In this document: one piece after another, positions 1-6,888 of the stretch
Layout: each line of letters begins with the position of its first letter
How positions within the stretch are numbered: the stretch's first letter is position 1
NCBI GenBank assembly: GCA_031273145.1
Contig: JAISSL010000247.1
Span: 1 to 7,157, forward strand
Length of the DNA stretch: 7,157 nucleotides
Reading direction: 5' to 3'
DNA from: Zoogloeaceae bacterium
GTDB lineage: Bacteria; Pseudomonadota; Gammaproteobacteria; Burkholderiales; Rhodocyclaceae
The notes under the pieces: generated by a model
Seen by the model: the letters and a program-made list of their open reading frames with translations, nothing else
Told to the model about the DNA's origin: nothing
Databases searched by the model: none
Made by a program: the position numbers and the translations under genes

Positions 1-299
1 GTTACATGGTCAATAACGCGCATCGCAAACTGCATGGCGCGTTGCTGGATGCCGAGTTGCTGGCGGCGGTCTATATTGCCATGACGCGCGGGCAGGAAAG
101 CCTGCTTGCGGAAGAAGCCGCAGCCAAACGCCACGAATCACACGCAGAGGTCAAACGCCGTCCTGCGCTAACGGACTCTCATACGCCGCTGGTGGTTTTG
201 CGAGCCACCCCGGAAGAAGAGGCGGAACACCAGAAAATTCTAGCGGGCATCGCAAAAGAAACGGGCGGACAATGCCTGTGGTCTAAAACTTCCGCCTGA
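1..299 (+). CDS. dnaQ: DNA polymerase III subunit epsilon (3'-5' proofreading exonuclease), C-terminal part only
   Basis: This is the 3' end of a gene that starts upstream of the window; codons run in the frame beginning at position 3 and stop at TGA 297-299. The visible part carries the Exo III motif HGALLDAELLA, whose His and Asp (H-x4-D) are the last catalytic residues of DEDDh exonucleases. It is followed by the family-typical stretch VYIAMTRGQESL. The C-terminal tail ends GGQCLWSKTSA, closely like the GGSCLWRA end of E. coli epsilon, which binds the polymerase alpha subunit. The Met at position 6 lies inside the conserved RY-x-NN-HRKLHGALLDA region, so it is an internal residue and not the start. 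In the replisome epsilon removes misincorporated bases behind alpha. No terminator is visible after the stop; the repeat element begins about 60 bp further on. Identification is firm; the upstream Exo I and II motifs cannot be checked here. Confidence 0.93.
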   Translation, partial: YMVNNAHRKLHGALLDAELLAAVYIAMTRGQESLLAEEAAAKRHESHAEVKRRPALTDSHTPLVVLRATPEEEAEHQKILAGIAKETGGQCLWSKTSA

Positions 300-364
300 G
301 AAGCGCAGGCAGTGTCAAGACTTTATGGCACTCGGAAAATGATGAAAACAGTAACCACTCCGTC

Positions 365-384
365 ATTCCCGCGTAGGCGGGAAT
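365..384. repeat. dRS3-like palindrome, copy 1 (left end)
   Basis: Arms ATTCCCGC (365-372) and GCGGGAAT (377-384) pair perfectly around GTAG. The match to the copy at 611-630 continues outside the palindrome to 28 bp. Confidence 0.85.
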
Positions 385-397
385 CCAGACCTGTAAC

Positions 398-421
398 GGG
401 ACGCAGGTTGCGTCCCCTACA
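398..421 (+). repeat. Stem-loop repeat A
   Basis: GGGACGCA (398-405) pairs perfectly with TGCGTCCC (409-416) around a GGT loop and is followed by CTACA. It is the counterpart, in opposite orientation, of the stem-loop at 475-498. Confidence 0.75.
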
Positions 422-474
422 AGCATTTCTATGCGTAGAACCTCTTTTCAATGCGCGGTGCCTTTGAATCTGTC

Positions 475-498
475 TGTAGGGGCGGCAACCTGCCGCCC
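475..498 (-). repeat. Stem-loop repeat B (inverted relative of A)
   Basis: GGGCGGCA (480-487) pairs perfectly with TGCCGCCC (491-498) around ACC. On the minus strand it reads like repeat A, with the same GGT loop and the same CTACA flank. It differs only in two adjacent stem pairs, and both arms have changed together. Confidence 0.75.
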
Positions 499-511
499 GC
501 AAAACTCCATT

Positions 512-531
512 ATTCCCGCGAAGGCGGGACT
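512..531. repeat. dRS3-like palindrome, copy 2 (internal, degenerate)
   Basis: ATTCCCGC (512-519), spacer GAAG, then GCGGGACT (524-531). One mismatch (C at 530 instead of A) breaks the perfect arm. It has the same orientation and the same CCAG continuation as copy 1. Confidence 0.75.
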
Positions 532-610
532 CCAGTATTTTTACGCCGACAGGGCACAAGTGGTATATCATCCCTTTCATGCGATAACCCTAGGCCACTA
601 TTCTTGCTGG

Positions 611-630
611 ATTCCCGCCTACGCGGGAAT
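611..630. repeat. dRS3-like palindrome, copy 3 (right end)
   Basis: ATTCCCGC (611-618), spacer CTAC, GCGGGAAT (623-630). It is the exact reverse complement of copy 1, including the flanks from 607 to 634. Confidence 0.85.
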
Positions 631-703
631 GACGATGTAGAGACGCAAAAGCACTGAATGCCCGCCGAGCCGGACAATCTGCGCGCCCCAAAAACCGGGT
701 AGA

Positions 704-733
704 TTGGAACCTAGCGACGGGCAAAAATATTAA
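704..733 (+). promoter_or_regulatory. Possible sigma-70 promoter for the aroQ-accBC-prmA operon
   Basis: TTGGAA (704-709) and TATTAA (728-733) are separated by 18 bp; each matches four of six consensus bases. Transcription would begin near 740, about 33 bases before aroQ. The match is weak and rests only on position and spacing. Transcription could also enter from dnaQ, since no terminator is seen between them. Confidence 0.3.
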
Positions 734-772
734 ACTGGACAACTTGCCTCTAATTGCGGCAAACTTGCAGAC

Positions 773-1264
773 ATGATGAAGAAAAAAACCACTTCTGGAA
801 AAACTTCCGCGCCCGTTCAGCGGCCTCGCCTGCTCGTGCTGCACGGACCCAACCTCAACCTGTTGGGTTCCCGCGAGCCGCAGCACTACGGGATGGCTAC
901 GCTCGAAGAAATCAACCGGGCGCTGGCGCGACGCGCGGAGGCGGCTGACGTGCATCTGGAATCCTTCCAGACCAACCACGAAGGCATCCTGATTGAGCGC
1001 ATCCACATTGCCCAACAGGAAGGCGTGCGGTGCATCATCATCAATCCTGCGGCCTGGACGCATACCAGCATCGCGCTCAGGGACGCGCTGGCGGCAACAA
1101 AGATTCCCTTCGTCGAAGTGCATCTCTCCAACATCCACGCCCGCGAGGCGTTTCGCCAGCATTCCTGCTTTTCCGATCTGGCGCTTGGCGTCATCACGGG
1201 GCTGGGACAGCAAGGGTATCTGCTTGCCCTTGAATACCTGCTCAACCTGATTAATACTGACTGA
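773..1264 (+). CDS. aroQ: Type II 3-dehydroquinate dehydratase
   Basis: Catalyses reversible dehydration of 3-dehydroquinate to 3-dehydroshikimate, the third step of the cytoplasmic shikimate pathway to aromatic amino acids; type II enzymes are small dodecamers. The 163-residue product has all family blocks: [13 protein letters not shown] (24-36) with Asn27 and Arg34, the active-site Tyr39 on the mobile lid, FQTNHEG (65-71), [11 protein letters not shown] (89-99) with Asn91, [11 protein letters not shown] (115-125) with Glu115 and His117, and Arg128. These correspond to the catalytic Asn, Arg, Tyr, Asn, Glu, His and Arg known from the Streptomyces coelicolor enzyme. The protein is somewhat long because about 18 Lys/Thr/Ser-rich residues precede the first beta strand. 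Tandem ATGs at 773 and 776 both lack a good Shine-Dalgarno sequence, so the exact start is uncertain by one codon. It is first in the operon with accB 45 bp downstream, a common betaproteobacterial arrangement. Confidence 0.95.
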   Translation: MMKKKTTSGKTSAPVQRPRLLVLHGPNLNLLGSREPQHYGMATLEEINRALARRAEAADVHLESFQTNHEGILIERIHIAQQEGVRCIIINPAAWTHTSIALRDALAATKIPFVEVHLSNIHAREAFRQHSCFSDLALGVITGLGQQGYLLALEYLLNLINTD

Positions 1265-1297
1265 TCGGCGCATCTTGCCGTCCGATCGGGACATTCC

Positions 1298-1303
1298 AAG
1301 GAG
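1298..1303 (+). promoter_or_regulatory. Ribosome binding site of accB
   Basis: AAGGAG lies six bases before the ATG at 1310, a strong and well-spaced Shine-Dalgarno sequence that fixes the accB start. Confidence 0.8.
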
Positions 1304-1309
1304 AAACTC

Positions 1310-1768
1310 ATGGACTTGCGTAAACTTAAAAAAATGATTGACCTGGTACAGGAATCGGGCATTTCCGAACTGGAAGTCACCGAAGGCGAGGAAAAGGTGC
1401 GGATTGCCAAATTCGCCTCGGCGGGCGCGGTCAATTACGCGCACCTGCCGGTCAGCGCGTCCGTCGCGTTGCCTTCCGCTCCAGGCGGCGCTCTTGCCGA
1501 TGCTGCCGGGGAGAACGAAGAGAAAAAAATCGAGGGACACGAAGTCAAATCCCCGATGGTCGGGACGTTCTACCGTTCTCCCTCGCCCGGCGCGAATGCG
1601 TTTGTGGAAGTCGGCCAGGCTGTAAAGCAGGGGGATACCCTGTGCATCATCGAAGCCATGAAGCTCCTGAATGAAATCGAGGCGGATGCCTCCGGCGTCA
1701 TCAAGGCGATTCTGGTAGAGAACGGGCAGCCGGTCGAATTCGGCGAAACCCTGTTCATCATCGGCTAA
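1310..1768 (+). CDS. accB: Biotin carboxyl carrier protein of acetyl-CoA carboxylase
   Basis: Carries the biotin that shuttles carboxyl groups between biotin carboxylase (AccC) and the AccA/AccD carboxyltransferase, making malonyl-CoA for fatty-acid synthesis. The 152-residue product has the usual length (E. coli 156). Residues 1-35 form the conserved N-terminal region ([20 protein letters not shown]), 36-75 an Ala/Pro/Gly-rich flexible linker shorter than in many homologues, and 77-152 the biotinyl/lipoyl domain. The biotin acceptor is Lys118 in EAMKLLNE (115-122), and the [14 protein letters not shown] block (82-95) includes the protruding thumb typical of this protein. Translation starts from a strong ribosome binding site. 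accC follows after 22 bp, so the two subunits are co-expressed, which suits their function as a complex. Confidence 0.97.
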   Translation: MDLRKLKKMIDLVQESGISELEVTEGEEKVRIAKFASAGAVNYAHLPVSASVALPSAPGGALADAAGENEEKKIEGHEVKSPMVGTFYRSPSPGANAFVEVGQAVKQGDTLCIIEAMKLLNEIEADASGVIKAILVENGQPVEFGETLFIIG

Positions 1769-1790
1769 CTTACGGCGAAAAGAGATGAAA

Positions 1791-3167
1791 ATGTTTGAAA
1801 AAGTCCTTATCGCCAATCGTGGCGAAATTGCGCTTCGGATACAGCGCGCCTGTCGGGAAATGGGCATCAAGACTGTCGTCGTCCATTCTGAAGCCGACCG
1901 CGAGGCGAAATACGTCAAGCTCGCCGATGAATCCGTCTGCATCGGCCCTGCGCCTTCCGCGCAGAGTTATCTCAACATTCCGGCCATCATCTCGGCGGCG
2001 GAAGTCACCGACGCGCAGGCGATTCATCCTGGCTATGGCTTTCTTTCCGAAAACGCCGATTTTGCCGAACGGACGGAATCTTCCGGCTTTGTCTTTATCG
2101 GCCCCAGGGCGGAGACGATTCGCCTGATGGGCGACAAGGTTTCCGCCAAGGACGCGATGAAGGCGGCGGGCGTGCCTTGCGTTCCCGGTTCCGATGGGGC
2201 GCTTCCCGAAGATAACGAGGAAATCACGCGCATTGCGCGGGAAGTCGGCTATCCGGTCATCATCAAGGCGGCGGGCGGCGGCGGCGGGCGCGGAATGCGC
2301 GTCGTCCATACCGAAGCGGCGCTCCTGAACGCGGTGACCATGACCCGCGCGGAAGCGGGCGTTGCTTTTGGCAACCCAAGCGTGTACATGGAAAAGTATC
2401 TGGAAAATCCCCGCCATATTGAGATTCAGGTCCTCTCCGACCAGCATGGCAACGCGGTGTATCTGGGCGAGCGTGACTGTTCGATGCAGCGCCGCCACCA
2501 GAAAATCATCGAGGAAGCGCCCGCCCCGCTGATTTCCCCTCGCCTGATTGCGCGAATCGGCACGCGCTGCGCGGAGGCTTGTCGCAAGATCGGGTATCGG
2601 GGCGCGGGAACCTTTGAATTCCTCTACGAGAACGACGAGTTTTATTTCATTGAAATGAATACCCGCGTGCAGGTCGAGCATCCGGTAACGGAACTCATTA
2701 CCGGCATTGACATCGTACAGGCGCAGATTTACGTGGCTGCCGGGGAAAAACTGACGCTTCGCCAACGCGATGTCCAGTTTCGCGGTCATGCGATCGAATG
2801 CCGCATAAACGCGGAAGACCCCTACACGTTCGCGCCTTTTCCCGGCAAGATCACGACCTATCATCCTCCGGGCGGGCCGGGTATCCGGGTGGATTCCCAC
2901 ATCTATCAAGGGTATACCGTGCCGCCGCATTACGATTCCATGGTTGCCAAGGTGATTGCCTATGGCGATACGCGGGAACAGGCGATTCGCCGGATGCGGG
3001 TTGCCCTTTCGGAAATGGGGGTGGAAGGCATCAAGACCAATATTCCGCTGCATCGGGAATTGATGCTGGATGCCCTGTTCGTCAAGGGGGGAACCAGCAT
3101 TCACTATCTTGAGAAGAAGCTCGCGGATAGGAGTGAGGTCAAAAAGCAGGCGCATGGCGTGGATTAA
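1791..3167 (+). CDS. accC: Biotin carboxylase subunit of acetyl-CoA carboxylase
   Basis: ATP-dependent carboxylation of biotin on AccB using bicarbonate. The 458-residue product (E. coli 449) has the N-terminal biotin carboxylase domain ([17 protein letters not shown]), a central ATP-grasp domain and a C-terminal domain. With the start at 1791 the residue numbering matches E. coli exactly: Lys116 in GDKVSA, Lys159 before the glycine loop GGGGGRGM, His209 in RHIEIQV, Glu276, and Glu288, Asn290 and Arg292 in FIEMNTR. An ATG at 1785 is in frame and would add two residues, but a purine-rich AAAGAGA (1778-1784) abuts it, whereas it sits six bases before 1791. The 1791 start is therefore preferred. 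The last 14 bases overlap prmA. Nothing suggests a broken gene. Confidence 0.97.
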   Translation: MFEKVLIANRGEIALRIQRACREMGIKTVVVHSEADREAKYVKLADESVCIGPAPSAQSYLNIPAIISAAEVTDAQAIHPGYGFLSENADFAERTESSGFVFIGPRAETIRLMGDKVSAKDAMKAAGVPCVPGSDGALPEDNEEITRIAREVGYPVIIKAAGGGGGRGMRVVHTEAALLNAVTMTRAEAGVAFGNPSVYMEKYLENPRHIEIQVLSDQHGNAVYLGERDCSMQRRHQKIIEEAPAPLISPRLIARIGTRCAEACRKIGYRGAGTFEFLYENDEFYFIEMNTRVQVEHPVTELITGIDIVQAQIYVAAGEKLTLRQRDVQFRGHAIECRINAEDPYTFAPFPGKITTYHPPGGPGIRVDSHIYQGYTVPPHYDSMVAKVIAYGDTREQAIRRMRVALSEMGVEGIKTNIPLHRELMLDALFVKGGTSIHYLEKKLADRSEVKKQAHGVD

Positions 3168-4053
3168 CGCTTCTTTTGTGGCCGGGGCGTCGCTTGCCGA
3201 AGTCTGGTGCGATGCCCTGCTTATGGCAGGCGCTATTTCCGCCAGCGTTGAAGATGCCGATGCGGGAACCCCGGCTGAGACGCCGCAGTTTGGCGAGCCG
3301 GGGATGGAAAATACGCCGCTCTGGCAAAATGCGCGGATTAGCGCCTTGTTTCCAGAAGATAGCGACATTTTGCCGTGTTTTGCCGCTATTTCCGCCCAGC
3401 TTCATTGTCCTTCTCCGCAACCCTTGCTGACCCGGATAGAAGAAGAAAACTGGGTGCGATTGACGCAAGCGCAATTCGAGCCGATTCGCGTTTCCAGCCG
3501 GTTGTGGATTGTTCCTTCGTGGCATGAAGCGCCCGACCCGGCGGCGCTCAACATCGTGCTTGACCCCGGTATGGCCTTTGGCACTGGCTCGCATCCGACG
3601 ACCCAACTCTGCCTGGAATGGCTGGAACGGGAAGTTCGCCCCGGCATGAGCCTCTTGGATTACGGCTGCGGTTCCGGCATTCTTGCCATTGTGGCGGCCA
3701 AACTGGGAGCCATGCCGGTTCATGGGCTGGACATTGACCCGCAGGCCGTTTTTGCGGCGCGTGTAAACGCTCAAAAGAATGCGGTTGACATCCAGGTGAC
3801 GGAAACATCAGAATCGCTTTTGCCGCGCTACGATTTGGTGGTTGCCAACATTCTGGCGAATCCCTTGCGTCTCTTGGCGCCTGCTATTTCCGCCCGCCTT
3901 CGTCCCGGCGGGAGACTGGCGCTTTCCGGCCTCTTGCCTGAACAGGCAGAGACAATCGCCGAATTTTATAGCGCATGGATTTTGTTTGACCAAAGCAATG
4001 AACGGGAAGGCTGGGTTTGCCTCTCCGGGCAAAAACGGGACAACACACCATAA
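3154..4053 (+). CDS. prmA: Ribosomal protein L11 methyltransferase
   Basis: S-adenosylmethionine-dependent enzyme that methylates ribosomal protein L11 (lysines and the N-terminal amino group). The 299-residue product begins [11 protein letters not shown], the typical family start, with an N-terminal substrate-recognition domain including [12 protein letters not shown] and PQFGEPG. A linker leads to the C-terminal Rossmann methyltransferase domain. Motif I is LLDYGCGSG (167-175), followed by [11 protein letters not shown], which binds the SAM ribose, and the catalytic-region motif NILANPL (232-238). [14 protein letters not shown] before motif I is also characteristic. The frame is open upstream to 3070, but that stretch lies inside accC and does not look like PrmA, so the start is placed at 3154. 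Its ATG is 11 bases before the accC stop, suggesting translational coupling; the only nearby Shine-Dalgarno candidate, AGCAGG at 3145-3150, is weak and close. Confidence 0.95.
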   Translation: MAWINASFVAGASLAEVWCDALLMAGAISASVEDADAGTPAETPQFGEPGMENTPLWQNARISALFPEDSDILPCFAAISAQLHCPSPQPLLTRIEEENWVRLTQAQFEPIRVSSRLWIVPSWHEAPDPAALNIVLDPGMAFGTGSHPTTQLCLEWLEREVRPGMSLLDYGCGSGILAIVAAKLGAMPVHGLDIDPQAVFAARVNAQKNAVDIQVTETSESLLPRYDLVVANILANPLRLLAPAISARLRPGGRLALSGLLPEQAETIAEFYSAWILFDQSNEREGWVCLSGQKRDNTP

Positions 4054-4056
4054 GGA
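4052..4056 (+). promoter_or_regulatory. Ribosome binding site of the gene at 4064, fused to the prmA stop codon
   Basis: The prmA stop TAA (4051-4053) runs into AAGGA, seven bases before the ATG at 4064 and only one base before the in-frame ATG at 4058. Spacing therefore favours 4064 as the start. The arrangement lets ribosomes finishing prmA reload on the next gene. Confidence 0.65.
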
Positions 4057-4063
4057 AATGACC

Positions 4064-4705
4064 ATGAGCACCTTCAGCACTTTCGACAACGAGTATTTTT
4101 TCATCAGAAGCCCGGCAGATGGGTGTATTCCTGAACTGTCGCCGGATGAAGACACGGTTCTTAAGCCTTATCATACCAAGGCGCTTCCTTCTGGGCAGAC
4201 CCCCTTGATATTTCACAATGGCAATTTGGAAATGTACCCGAAAGCAAGACTGAAACCCGTAGACCCGCCCCCGGATGTTTTATTTGACGGTAGCGATTTG
4301 GTGGTTCGCGGGTACATCGCCAAGAATCTGGAGGACATGGAGATTCCCAATCTGGCGATCCAGTCGACCATTTATATCGACCATAAAAAGAAAAGGCATG
4401 AGGACTACAGGTTTCTCACCTTTACGAAACGATTCGATTGTTGGGACAGAAAGCGATCAATATATGATCCTGATACATCTGGTCTGGATATGGGTGATAA
4501 CGTTTATGCTCTTGTATTGAATGAAGAGCTACTTCAAAAAACCCCCTTGCGCGAACGCCTGCTGTTCAAAATAGGGGGAGCAACACTTTCGCCCGTATTG
4601 GCGCATCAATCCATTGTCAGCCTTTTCAGCGTGGAAGGCGTGGATGTTATTTCGGTCGCTGATGAAGCAAAAACAAGCAGTCAATGGAATGAGGCAGAGT
4701 CATAA
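4064..4705 (+). CDS. Hypothetical protein, Imm11/DUF1629-like putative immunity protein
   Basis: A 213-residue soluble protein with no signal peptide or membrane segment. I do not recognise it with certainty. Its layout recalls the Imm11 (DUF1629) and related immunity families of polymorphic-toxin systems. It has an N-terminal YFFIRSP strand and a central segment DGSDLVVRGYIAKNLEDMEIPNLAIQ (about residues 76-101), then EDYRFLTFTKRFDCWDRKRSIYD with the Cys-Trp-Asp preceding a basic Arg-Ser pair. VYALVLNEELL follows, then a C-terminal block LLFKIGGATLSPVLAHQSIVSLFSVEGVDVISV, matching the usual iFR-x-lvS-x-alk-x-GvxF ending in style. The assignment is from remembered family shape, not a search. 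G+C is about 47% by hand count over 4081-4680, against roughly 63% in the preceding genes, suggesting a separate origin. No toxin, VgrG or Rhs gene is in the window. It starts 10 bp after prmA and converges on pstC. Confidence 0.6.
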   Translation: MSTFSTFDNEYFFIRSPADGCIPELSPDEDTVLKPYHTKALPSGQTPLIFHNGNLEMYPKARLKPVDPPPDVLFDGSDLVVRGYIAKNLEDMEIPNLAIQSTIYIDHKKKRHEDYRFLTFTKRFDCWDRKRSIYDPDTSGLDMGDNVYALVLNEELLQKTPLRERLLFKIGGATLSPVLAHQSIVSLFSVEGVDVISVADEAKTSSQWNEAES

Positions 4706-4731
4706 CCTGCGCGCCGCTAACCACAAGACTT

Positions 4732-5760
4732 TCAGGTTCGTTTGCCCTCGTCCTTTTTCAGCCGCCGCAACAGCAGGCGGGAAAAAACCAGAACCACGAA
4801 GGTAATCAGGAACAGCACCAGCCCCAGATAAATCAGCGATGCCTGGTGCAGCCCCGGCGCAGCCTCGGCAAATTCGTTGGCAAGCGCCGAGGTAATGCTG
4901 TTGGCAGGCTCGAAGAGCGAAATCGAACTCAACTGGTTCATGTTGCCGATGACGAACGTCACCGCCATCGTCTCGCCCAACGCCCGCCCCAGTCCCAGCA
5001 TGATGCCGCCCAACACGCCCGTTTTGGTATAGGGCAGCACAATCTGCCAGACCACTTCCCAGGTTGTCGCGCCCAGCCCGTAAGCCGATTCTTTCAGGAG
5101 CGGCGGCGTCACCTCGAACACGTCGCGCATGACCGAAGCAATAAAGGGAATAATCATGATGGAAAGAATGATGCCCGCAGACAGAATCCCAATCCCGACC
5201 GGCGGCCCGGTTACGAGCGAGCTGAAAAACGGAACCCCGTGCAAGAGGGATTGCAACGGCTTTTGCACATGGTTCGCAAGCACCGGCCCGAACACCATCA
5301 AGCCCCACATGCCATAAACGATGGAGGGCACCGCCGCCAGCAATTCAACCGCCGTCCCCAGCGGGCGTTTCAGCCAGACCGGGGAGAGTTCCGTCAGAAA
5401 AAGCGCAATGCCGAAACTCACCGGAACCGCAATAATCAGCGCAATGGCAGAAGTAATCAGGGTGCCGTAAATCATGACGACCCCGCCGAAATCTTCCTGC
5501 ACGGGGTCCCAGGCATTGCGCGTCAAAAAACCCGCCCCGTACTGGCTAATCGCAGGCCACGCGCCAATGAAAAGCGAAACGATGATGCCCAGCAACAAGG
5601 CCAAGGTCAGGAATGCGGCGCCCCGCGCCAGCCACAGGAAAATCCGGTCTGCCAGCGCATCGGAAATAAATCCCCGCGCGGAACCGCCAGAACCAACGGG
5701 GCTGGGCGCGTTGGCAAGCGCGCCAGCCCCGAAACCGGACATGGATGAAACGTCAATCAT
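4732..5760 (-). CDS. pstC: Phosphate ABC transporter permease PstC
   Basis: Inner-membrane permease that forms the high-affinity phosphate channel together with PstA, fed by PstS and powered by PstB. From the ATG at 5760 the product is 342 residues (E. coli 319); the extra length is a Gly/Ala/Ser-rich cytoplasmic N-terminus of about 38 residues. Hydrophobic segments include about 43-65, 97-122 and 136-158, and more follow in the C-terminal half. Family landmarks are [35 protein letters not shown], the ATPase-contacting EAA loop [20 protein letters not shown] (224-243) and RALGET (259-264). In the E. coli protein an Arg/Glu pair in that region is needed for transport. The start is uncertain: no Shine-Dalgarno sequence precedes 5760 or the next ATG at 5742. 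The frame is open to 5853, but that would overlap pstS. pstS ends 34 bp upstream. The expected pstA does not follow. Confidence 0.93.
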   Translation of the reverse strand: MIDVSSMSGFGAGALANAPSPVGSGGSARGFISDALADRIFLWLARGAAFLTLALLLGIIVSLFIGAWPAISQYGAGFLTRNAWDPVQEDFGGVVMIYGTLITSAIALIIAVPVSFGIALFLTELSPVWLKRPLGTAVELLAAVPSIVYGMWGLMVFGPVLANHVQKPLQSLLHGVPFFSSLVTGPPVGIGILSAGIILSIMIIPFIASVMRDVFEVTPPLLKESAYGLGATTWEVVWQIVLPYTKTGVLGGIMLGLGRALGETMAVTFVIGNMNQLSSISLFEPANSITSALANEFAEAAPGLHQASLIYLGLVLFLITFVVLVFSRLLLRRLKKDEGKRT

Positions 5761-5794
5761 GCAGGAAAGCACAACGCTGTTTTGGAAAAGGACG

Positions 5795-6844
5795 CTATTT
5801 TCTGACAGGCTTGCCGGATGTGTCCACAACTGTCTGCCAAAGGCGTAGCACAATGTCTTTCACGCTTTGCGGCATCGGCACATAGTCCAGTTTTTCCGCC
5901 TGCGTGTCCCCGTTTTTGTAAGCCCACTCGAAAAAATCGAGCGCCGCCGCAGCCTGCGCGGGCTTATCCTGCGCCTTGTGCATCATGATGAAAGTCGCGG
6001 AAGTAATCGGCCAGGAATTATCCCCCGGCTGATCGGTCAAAATCTGGTGAAAACTCTTCGCCCAGTCCGCGCCAGCGGCAGCCGCCTTGAAAGTATCATT
6101 GGAAGGCTGGACGAATTTGCCCGCGCGATTCTGTATCTGCGTGTGCGAGAGCTTGTTGCTCTTGGCGTAGGCATACTCGACATAGCCGATTGCGCCGGAA
6201 AGCTGTTTTACATACTGCGCCACGCCTTCATTGCCCTTGCCGCCCAGACCGATTGGCCAGTTGACCGCAGTGCCTTCCCCGACCTTTTCTTTCCAGTCAG
6301 GGCTTACCTTTGAAAGATAATTCGTGAAGCCAAAAGTCGTCCCCGAACCGTCCGCGCGACGGACGACGGCAACCGCCAAATCCGGCAATTTCAGGCCGGG
6401 ATTGAGCGCCGCAATGGCCGCGTCGTTCCAGTTCGTAATCTTGCCCAAAAAGATGTCGCTCAAAAGCTGGCCGGACAGCTTCAACTGTCCCGGCGCGATT
6501 CCCTTGAGATTGACAATCGGCACGATGCCGCCGATGACCGTCGGGAACTGAATCAAGCCCTTTTCCTGCAAGGCCGCGTCGGTAAGCGGCGCGTCGGAAG
6601 CGCCGAAATCCACGGTCTTGACCTCTATTTGTTTCATCCCCGCGCTGGAACCAACCGACTGGTAATTGATCCGGTTGCTGGTCGCCTGATTGTAATCCGC
6701 AGCCCAGCGGGTATAGAGCGGCGCGGGGAAACTCGCGCCAGCGCCGGTAATGTCGGCAGCGCCTGCGGGCATAACCCACGCCATGAATAGCGCAGCAGCC
6801 CCGACCAGCCATTTTTTACCGATGGTTTTTTCGTTCAATTGCAT
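5795..6844 (-). CDS. pstS: Periplasmic phosphate-binding protein PstS
   Basis: Captures inorganic phosphate in the periplasm and delivers it to the Pst permease. The 349-residue precursor starts with a Sec signal peptide: basic KTIGKK, a hydrophobic core (residues 12-25), and a likely AxA-type cleavage after Ala29 or Ala30. The mature protein begins [14 protein letters not shown], closely matching E. coli PstS. Phosphate-contact positions are conserved by alignment from memory: Ser38 (Thr10 in mature E. coli), Ser66 in VGSSAG, Asp84 in FGASDAPL, and Arg163, Ser167 and Thr169 in [10 protein letters not shown]. Further landmarks are [26 protein letters not shown] and [11 protein letters not shown]. 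The start at 6844 is fixed by a perfect AGGAGG five bases upstream and by the signal peptide; an in-frame ATG at 6895 lies inside the Pho box and is rejected. It is the first gene of a phosphate-starvation transcription unit with pstC. Confidence 0.97.
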   Translation of the reverse strand: MQLNEKTIGKKWLVGAAALFMAWVMPAGAADITGAGASFPAPLYTRWAADYNQATSNRINYQSVGSSAGMKQIEVKTVDFGASDAPLTDAALQEKGLIQFPTVIGGIVPIVNLKGIAPGQLKLSGQLLSDIFLGKITNWNDAAIAALNPGLKLPDLAVAVVRRADGSGTTFGFTNYLSKVSPDWKEKVGEGTAVNWPIGLGGKGNEGVAQYVKQLSGAIGYVEYAYAKSNKLSHTQIQNRAGKFVQPSNDTFKAAAAGADWAKSFHQILTDQPGDNSWPITSATFIMMHKAQDKPAQAAAALDFFEWAYKNGDTQAEKLDYVPMPQSVKDIVLRLWQTVVDTSGKPVRK

Positions 6845-6849
6845 GACAG

Positions 6850-6855
6850 CCTCCT
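6850..6855 (-). promoter_or_regulatory. Ribosome binding site of pstS
   Basis: On the minus strand AGGAGG stands five bases before the ATG at 6844. It is the strongest Shine-Dalgarno sequence in the window and decides the pstS start. Confidence 0.9.
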
Positions 6856-6872
6856 GTGTAAAAGTACAACGC

Positions 6873-6878
6873 ATTCTA
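6873..6878 (-). promoter_or_regulatory. -10 box of the pstS promoter
   Basis: The minus strand reads TAGAAT, five of six bases of the consensus. It lies exactly 10 bp downstream of the Pho box, the usual distance for PhoB-activated promoters, which lack a good -35. Transcription would start near 6865, giving a leader of about 20 bases that contains the ribosome binding site. Confidence 0.75.
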
Positions 6879-6888
6879 GGGAGACTTT

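Larger units (their letters stand above)
361..634. repeat. Composite repeat element with perfect 28-bp inverted ends
   Basis: Positions 361-388 and 607-634 are exact reverse complements over 28 bp. Each contains the palindrome ATTCCCGC-N4-GCGGGAAT. Between them lie two stem-loops in opposite orientation (398-416 and 480-498) and a third, slightly degenerate palindrome (512-531). The whole is 274 bp. The end palindromes resemble the neisserial dRS3 pattern ATTCCC-N8-GGGAAT, which is known to flank other small repeats in mosaic intergenic arrays. No transposase frame is present and I see no target-site duplication at the borders. It is either a MITE-like unit or a mosaic assembled from separate repeats; a single copy cannot decide. 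Confidence 0.8.
300..772. other. Non-coding region between dnaQ and aroQ
   Basis: About 470 bp without a credible gene. It holds 60 bp of plain sequence, then a repeat element with inverted ends (361-634, described separately), then about 140 bp of leader with a weak promoter candidate ahead of aroQ. Short open frames crossing the repeats translate into the SRLRGND-type peptides that such palindromes always give and are not genes. No tRNA, other RNA gene or strong terminator was recognised. Confidence 0.75.

Noticed and set aside
361..634. Possible CRISPR array
   Set aside because: The repeats differ in orientation and type, the spacing is irregular, and there are no uniform spacers or cas genes.
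323..657. Short open frames with SRLRGND and IPAYAGM peptides
   Set aside because: These are translations of the ATTCCCGC palindromes, a frequent source of spurious gene calls.
1050..1070. Trp95 in the AroQ motif [11 protein letters not shown] where Tyr, Phe or Leu is more usual
   Set aside because: The position is variable in the family and is not a catalytic residue; all catalytic residues are present.
1265..1297. Short CCGATCGG-based inverted repeat between aroQ and accB
   Set aside because: It is too short and imperfect for a terminator or operator, and it sits inside an operon where termination is not expected.
590..1942. 450-codon open frame on the minus strand across aroQ and accB
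   Set aside because: It spans two certain plus-strand genes and starts or ends in repeat DNA; the product has repeat-derived and low-complexity segments and no recognisable domain.
1770..3368. 532-codon open frame on the minus strand, antisense to accC and prmA
   Set aside because: It mirrors the codon pattern of accC, whose protein is fully recognisable residue by residue. The antisense product is rich in Arg, His and Gly with no family motif.
4706..4731. Remnant of pstA downstream of pstC
   Set aside because: Only 26 bp separate the two stop codons and no PstA-like residues can be read from them.
4846..5748. 300-codon open frame on the plus strand, antisense to pstC
   Set aside because: The product is extremely rich in Arg, Asn, Gln and His, typical of the complement of a hydrophobic membrane protein; pstC is certain on the other strand.
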